The translations under genes were made by a program, and so were the position numbers. Positions 6,813 through 8,198 of a DNA stretch of 8,198 bases are shown here, in pieces. Under the pieces are notes generated by a model. That model made no database searches. It worked only from the letters and a program-made list of their open reading frames with translations, and was not told the origin of the DNA. Position 1 is the stretch's first letter; each line of letters begins with the position of its first letter. The stretch comes from a bacterium (GTDB taxonomy: Bacteria > Patescibacteriota > Microgenomatia > UBA8517), in NCBI GenBank assembly GCA_021824385.1, contig JAKAKU010000113.1:1-8198 (forward strand), given 5' to 3'.

Positions 6813-7928
6813 ATGAACATCCTAATACTGAGTTGGCGCGGCCCCAAACATCCCCACGAAGGCGGGGCTGAAATCGTAACTCATGAGCATGCAAAATATT
6901 GGGTGAAAAACGGGCACCAAGTAACGTTATTTACCTCTTCATTTGATGGAGCTTTACCAGAGGAAGATATTGACGGCATACATATAGTCCGTCGTGGAAA
7001 ACAAGCCTTCGGAGTTCAGATAGCTGCATTCTTTTGGTATCTCAGATATTCAGAAGAACCATTTAATCTGGTAATTGACCATTTCCACGGAATCCCCTTT
7101 TTTTCCCCACTTTATGTGAGGGTTTCAAAAATAGCATTCATACACGAAATTGCCCGTAATGTGTGGCTCCATAACCCTTGGAAAGGTCCATTTCATTATT
7201 TACCTTCAATAATCGGAAAATTTGGTGAACCCTTTGTTTTTAAATTCTTCTATAAAAATATCCCCTTCGTAACCGTGTCCTCCTCTACAAAAGCAGATTT
7301 GGTCAAATATGGCATAGATTCTGATCAAATAACGGTCATTCACAATGGGGTAATAACTCAAAAAGTAAGTGTTTCAAAAAATAAAGCTTTTACGGTGATG
7401 TTTTTGGGTGCACTTGCGAAAGATAAAGGAGTGGAAGATGCAATTGCAAGTTTTGAGCTTATTGCAAAACGTATACCAGAAGCACAATTTTGGGTGGTTG
7501 GTAAAGGTACTCCTAAGTATGTGGAGATACTTACACAAATGGCAAAAAGGTCGGGGATCGAAGCACAAGTAAAATTTTTTGGCTTTGTATCCGAAAAAAG
7601 AAAATTTGAGTTACTTAAAAAGGCCCATGTATTAATTAATTCCTCTGTGCATGAGGGATGGGGGTTGGTGAATATTGAGGCAAATTCGCAAGGAACACCG
7701 GTTGTGGGATATCGAGTATCGGGAATGGTAGATTCGGTAACCGACGGGAAGACTGGGCTACTCGTTGACTACGGGGATATTACTGCACTCTCAAGAGCTG
7801 TTTGTGAACTGCATGATAACCGTGATTTATACAAATCTTTGGCAAAAGAGGCACAAAAATGGTCGGAGCAGTATACTTGGGATGATTCTTGTAAAAAGAG
7901 TCTCACTTTTATAGAAAAACATATCTAA
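6813..7928 (+). CDS. Family 4 glycosyltransferase (GT-B fold)
   Basis: 371 residues, the normal length for a full GT4 enzyme, predicted to be cytoplasmic or peripheral on the membrane. The N-terminal domain opens with MNILILSWRGPKHPHEGGAE, in which the GGAE loop is the glycine-rich acceptor-side motif; HFHGIP and IAFIHE follow. The hinge is at TVSSSTKADLVKYGI and VIHNGV, and the C-terminal domain starts at VMFLGALAKDKGVEDAI. The donor site HEGWGLVNIEANSQGTPVV has an intact E281-x7-E289 motif, unlike the first GT4 of the cluster. It should add a sugar from a nucleotide donor to the cluster's glycan with retention of configuration; which sugar is unknown. The ATG lies 12 bases after the previous stop in an AT-rich gap with no Shine-Dalgarno. 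The stop shares one base with the next start (TAATG). Confidence 0.91.
   Translation: MNILILSWRGPKHPHEGGAEIVTHEHAKYWVKNGHQVTLFTSSFDGALPEEDIDGIHIVRRGKQAFGVQIAAFFWYLRYSEEPFNLVIDHFHGIPFFSPLYVRVSKIAFIHEIARNVWLHNPWKGPFHYLPSIIGKFGEPFVFKFFYKNIPFVTVSSSTKADLVKYGIDSDQITVIHNGVITQKVSVSKNKAFTVMFLGALAKDKGVEDAIASFELIAKRIPEAQFWVVGKGTPKYVEILTQMAKRSGIEAQVKFFGFVSEKRKFELLKKAHVLINSSVHEGWGLVNIEANSQGTPVVGYRVSGMVDSVTDGKTGLLVDYGDITALSRAVCELHDNRDLYKSLAKEAQKWSEQYTWDDSCKKSLTFIEKHI
6839..6870 (+). repeat. GC-rich imperfect inverted repeat just inside the second GT4 gene
   Basis: CGGCCCC at 6839-6845 can pair with GGGGCTG at 6864-6870 (seven pairs including one G-U, 18-base loop). It begins 26 bases after the start of the GT4 gene, in otherwise AT-rich DNA. 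GCCCCAAA also occurs at 6782-6789, before the start. The stretch codes for the conserved SWRGPKHPHEGGAE motif, rich in Gly and Pro, which may be the whole explanation. Confidence 0.3.
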
Positions 7929-8198
7929 TGGGAAAACAAAAAATAATACTTGTAACTGGCGCAAACTCAAAACTTGGTGAATCGATTGTGCAAAAATTGC
8001 TAGCTGCTAAGCATAAAGTGTATCGTGGACAGCGAAAGGGAGGAGACATTACTATCGATGTTTCGTCTCAAGAATCCTGTGAAAGAGCTATTCAGAAAAT
8101 TATTAAACTTCAAAAGCGCCTCGATGTGGTAGTTAATGTTGCAGGAGTCACAGAATCTGGAACGATCCTGAACTCTTCACCTGAACAATTCGAAAACC
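7928..8198 (+). CDS. Short-chain dehydrogenase/reductase (SDR), N-terminal fragment
   Basis: The first 90 residues are visible, and the frame stays open to the end of the window. The Rossmann start is IILVTGANSKLGESIVQKLL. The TGxxxGxG cofactor loop reads T10-G-A-N-S-K15-L-G17, so lysine stands where glycine is usual. IDVS at 43-46 supplies the aspartate that normally contacts adenine, and VVVNVAG (67-73) matches the classical-SDR NNAG motif. SGTILNSSPEQFEN fits the following helix. The spacing between the second strand and the IDV motif is short. The catalytic Ser-Tyr-Lys lie beyond the window. The family oxidises or reduces alcohol/ketone groups with NAD(P). In this setting it might modify a sugar, but it resembles FabG-like classical SDRs more than the extended nucleotide-sugar epimerases, so this is open. 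The ATG overlaps the GT4 stop by one base, implying coupling. Confidence 0.87.
   Translation, partial: MGKQKIILVTGANSKLGESIVQKLLAAKHKVYRGQRKGGDITIDVSSQESCERAIQKIIKLQKRLDVVVNVAGVTESGTILNSSPEQFEN

Noticed and set aside
6776..6871. Small reading frame starting at ATG 6776 (31 residues)
   Set aside because: Overlaps both the end of the GT2 and the start of the GT4, lacks an SD, and has no similarity that I recognise.
7631..7640. Palindromic ATTAATTAAT as a possible operator
   Set aside because: It codes for a conserved stretch (LINSS) in the middle of the GT4 gene; AT-rich palindromes are common here.

Overview
The window is a dense, one-directional cluster of cell-surface glycan genes. All nine coding regions are on the + strand, and the first and last are cut by the window edges. 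The organism is probably an AT-rich candidate-phyla-radiation (Patescibacteria, perhaps Microgenomates-like) bacterium. This is an inference from the style of the proteins: the GT39 tail, the WaaE-type GT2 with a mid-protein insert, the GT4 opening with SWRGPKHPHEGGAE, and the compact, coupled layout. No rRNA or other marker gene is present to prove it. TGA ends several genes where the family expects an end, so the standard bacterial code applies and the TGA-recoding lineages (SR1/Gracilibacteria) are unlikely.

Layout. 1-453: C-terminal tail of a GT39 membrane glycosyltransferase. 455-1327: WaaE-type GT2. 1324-2370: GT4. 2367-3503: PIG-V-like membrane mannosyltransferase. 3513-4784 and 4781-6061: two different Wzx-type flippases in tandem. 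5994-6800: polyprenyl-phosphate sugar synthase-like GT2 (DPM1/ALG5 type). 6813-7928: second GT4. 7928-8198: start of a short-chain dehydrogenase/reductase. Junctions are overlaps (ATGA three times, TAATG once, one 68-base overlap) or gaps of 1, 9 and 12 bases. The window therefore has no intergenic room for promoters or terminators and reads as the interior of one long operon.

How the genes may work together (inference). The cytoplasmic GT2 and GT4 enzymes would build an oligosaccharide on a lipid carrier, and one or both flippases would move lipid-linked glycan across the membrane. The DPM1/ALG5-like enzyme would charge polyprenyl phosphate with a single sugar. The two multi-spanning enzymes (GT39 and PIG-V-like, families that use lipid-phosphate sugars) would then add sugars on the outer face. 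The SDR could make or modify a nucleotide sugar or act on something unrelated; too little is visible to decide. No initiating phosphoglycosyl transferase, Wzy polymerase or ligase is seen in the window.

I found no RNA gene, CRISPR array, insertion sequence, or clear novel defence or mobile system. The points worth a second look are the tandem non-identical flippases, the lipid-phosphate-sugar module, the 68-base out-of-frame overlap, altered catalytic motifs in two glycosyltransferases, and the lack of Shine-Dalgarno sequences at the visible starts.
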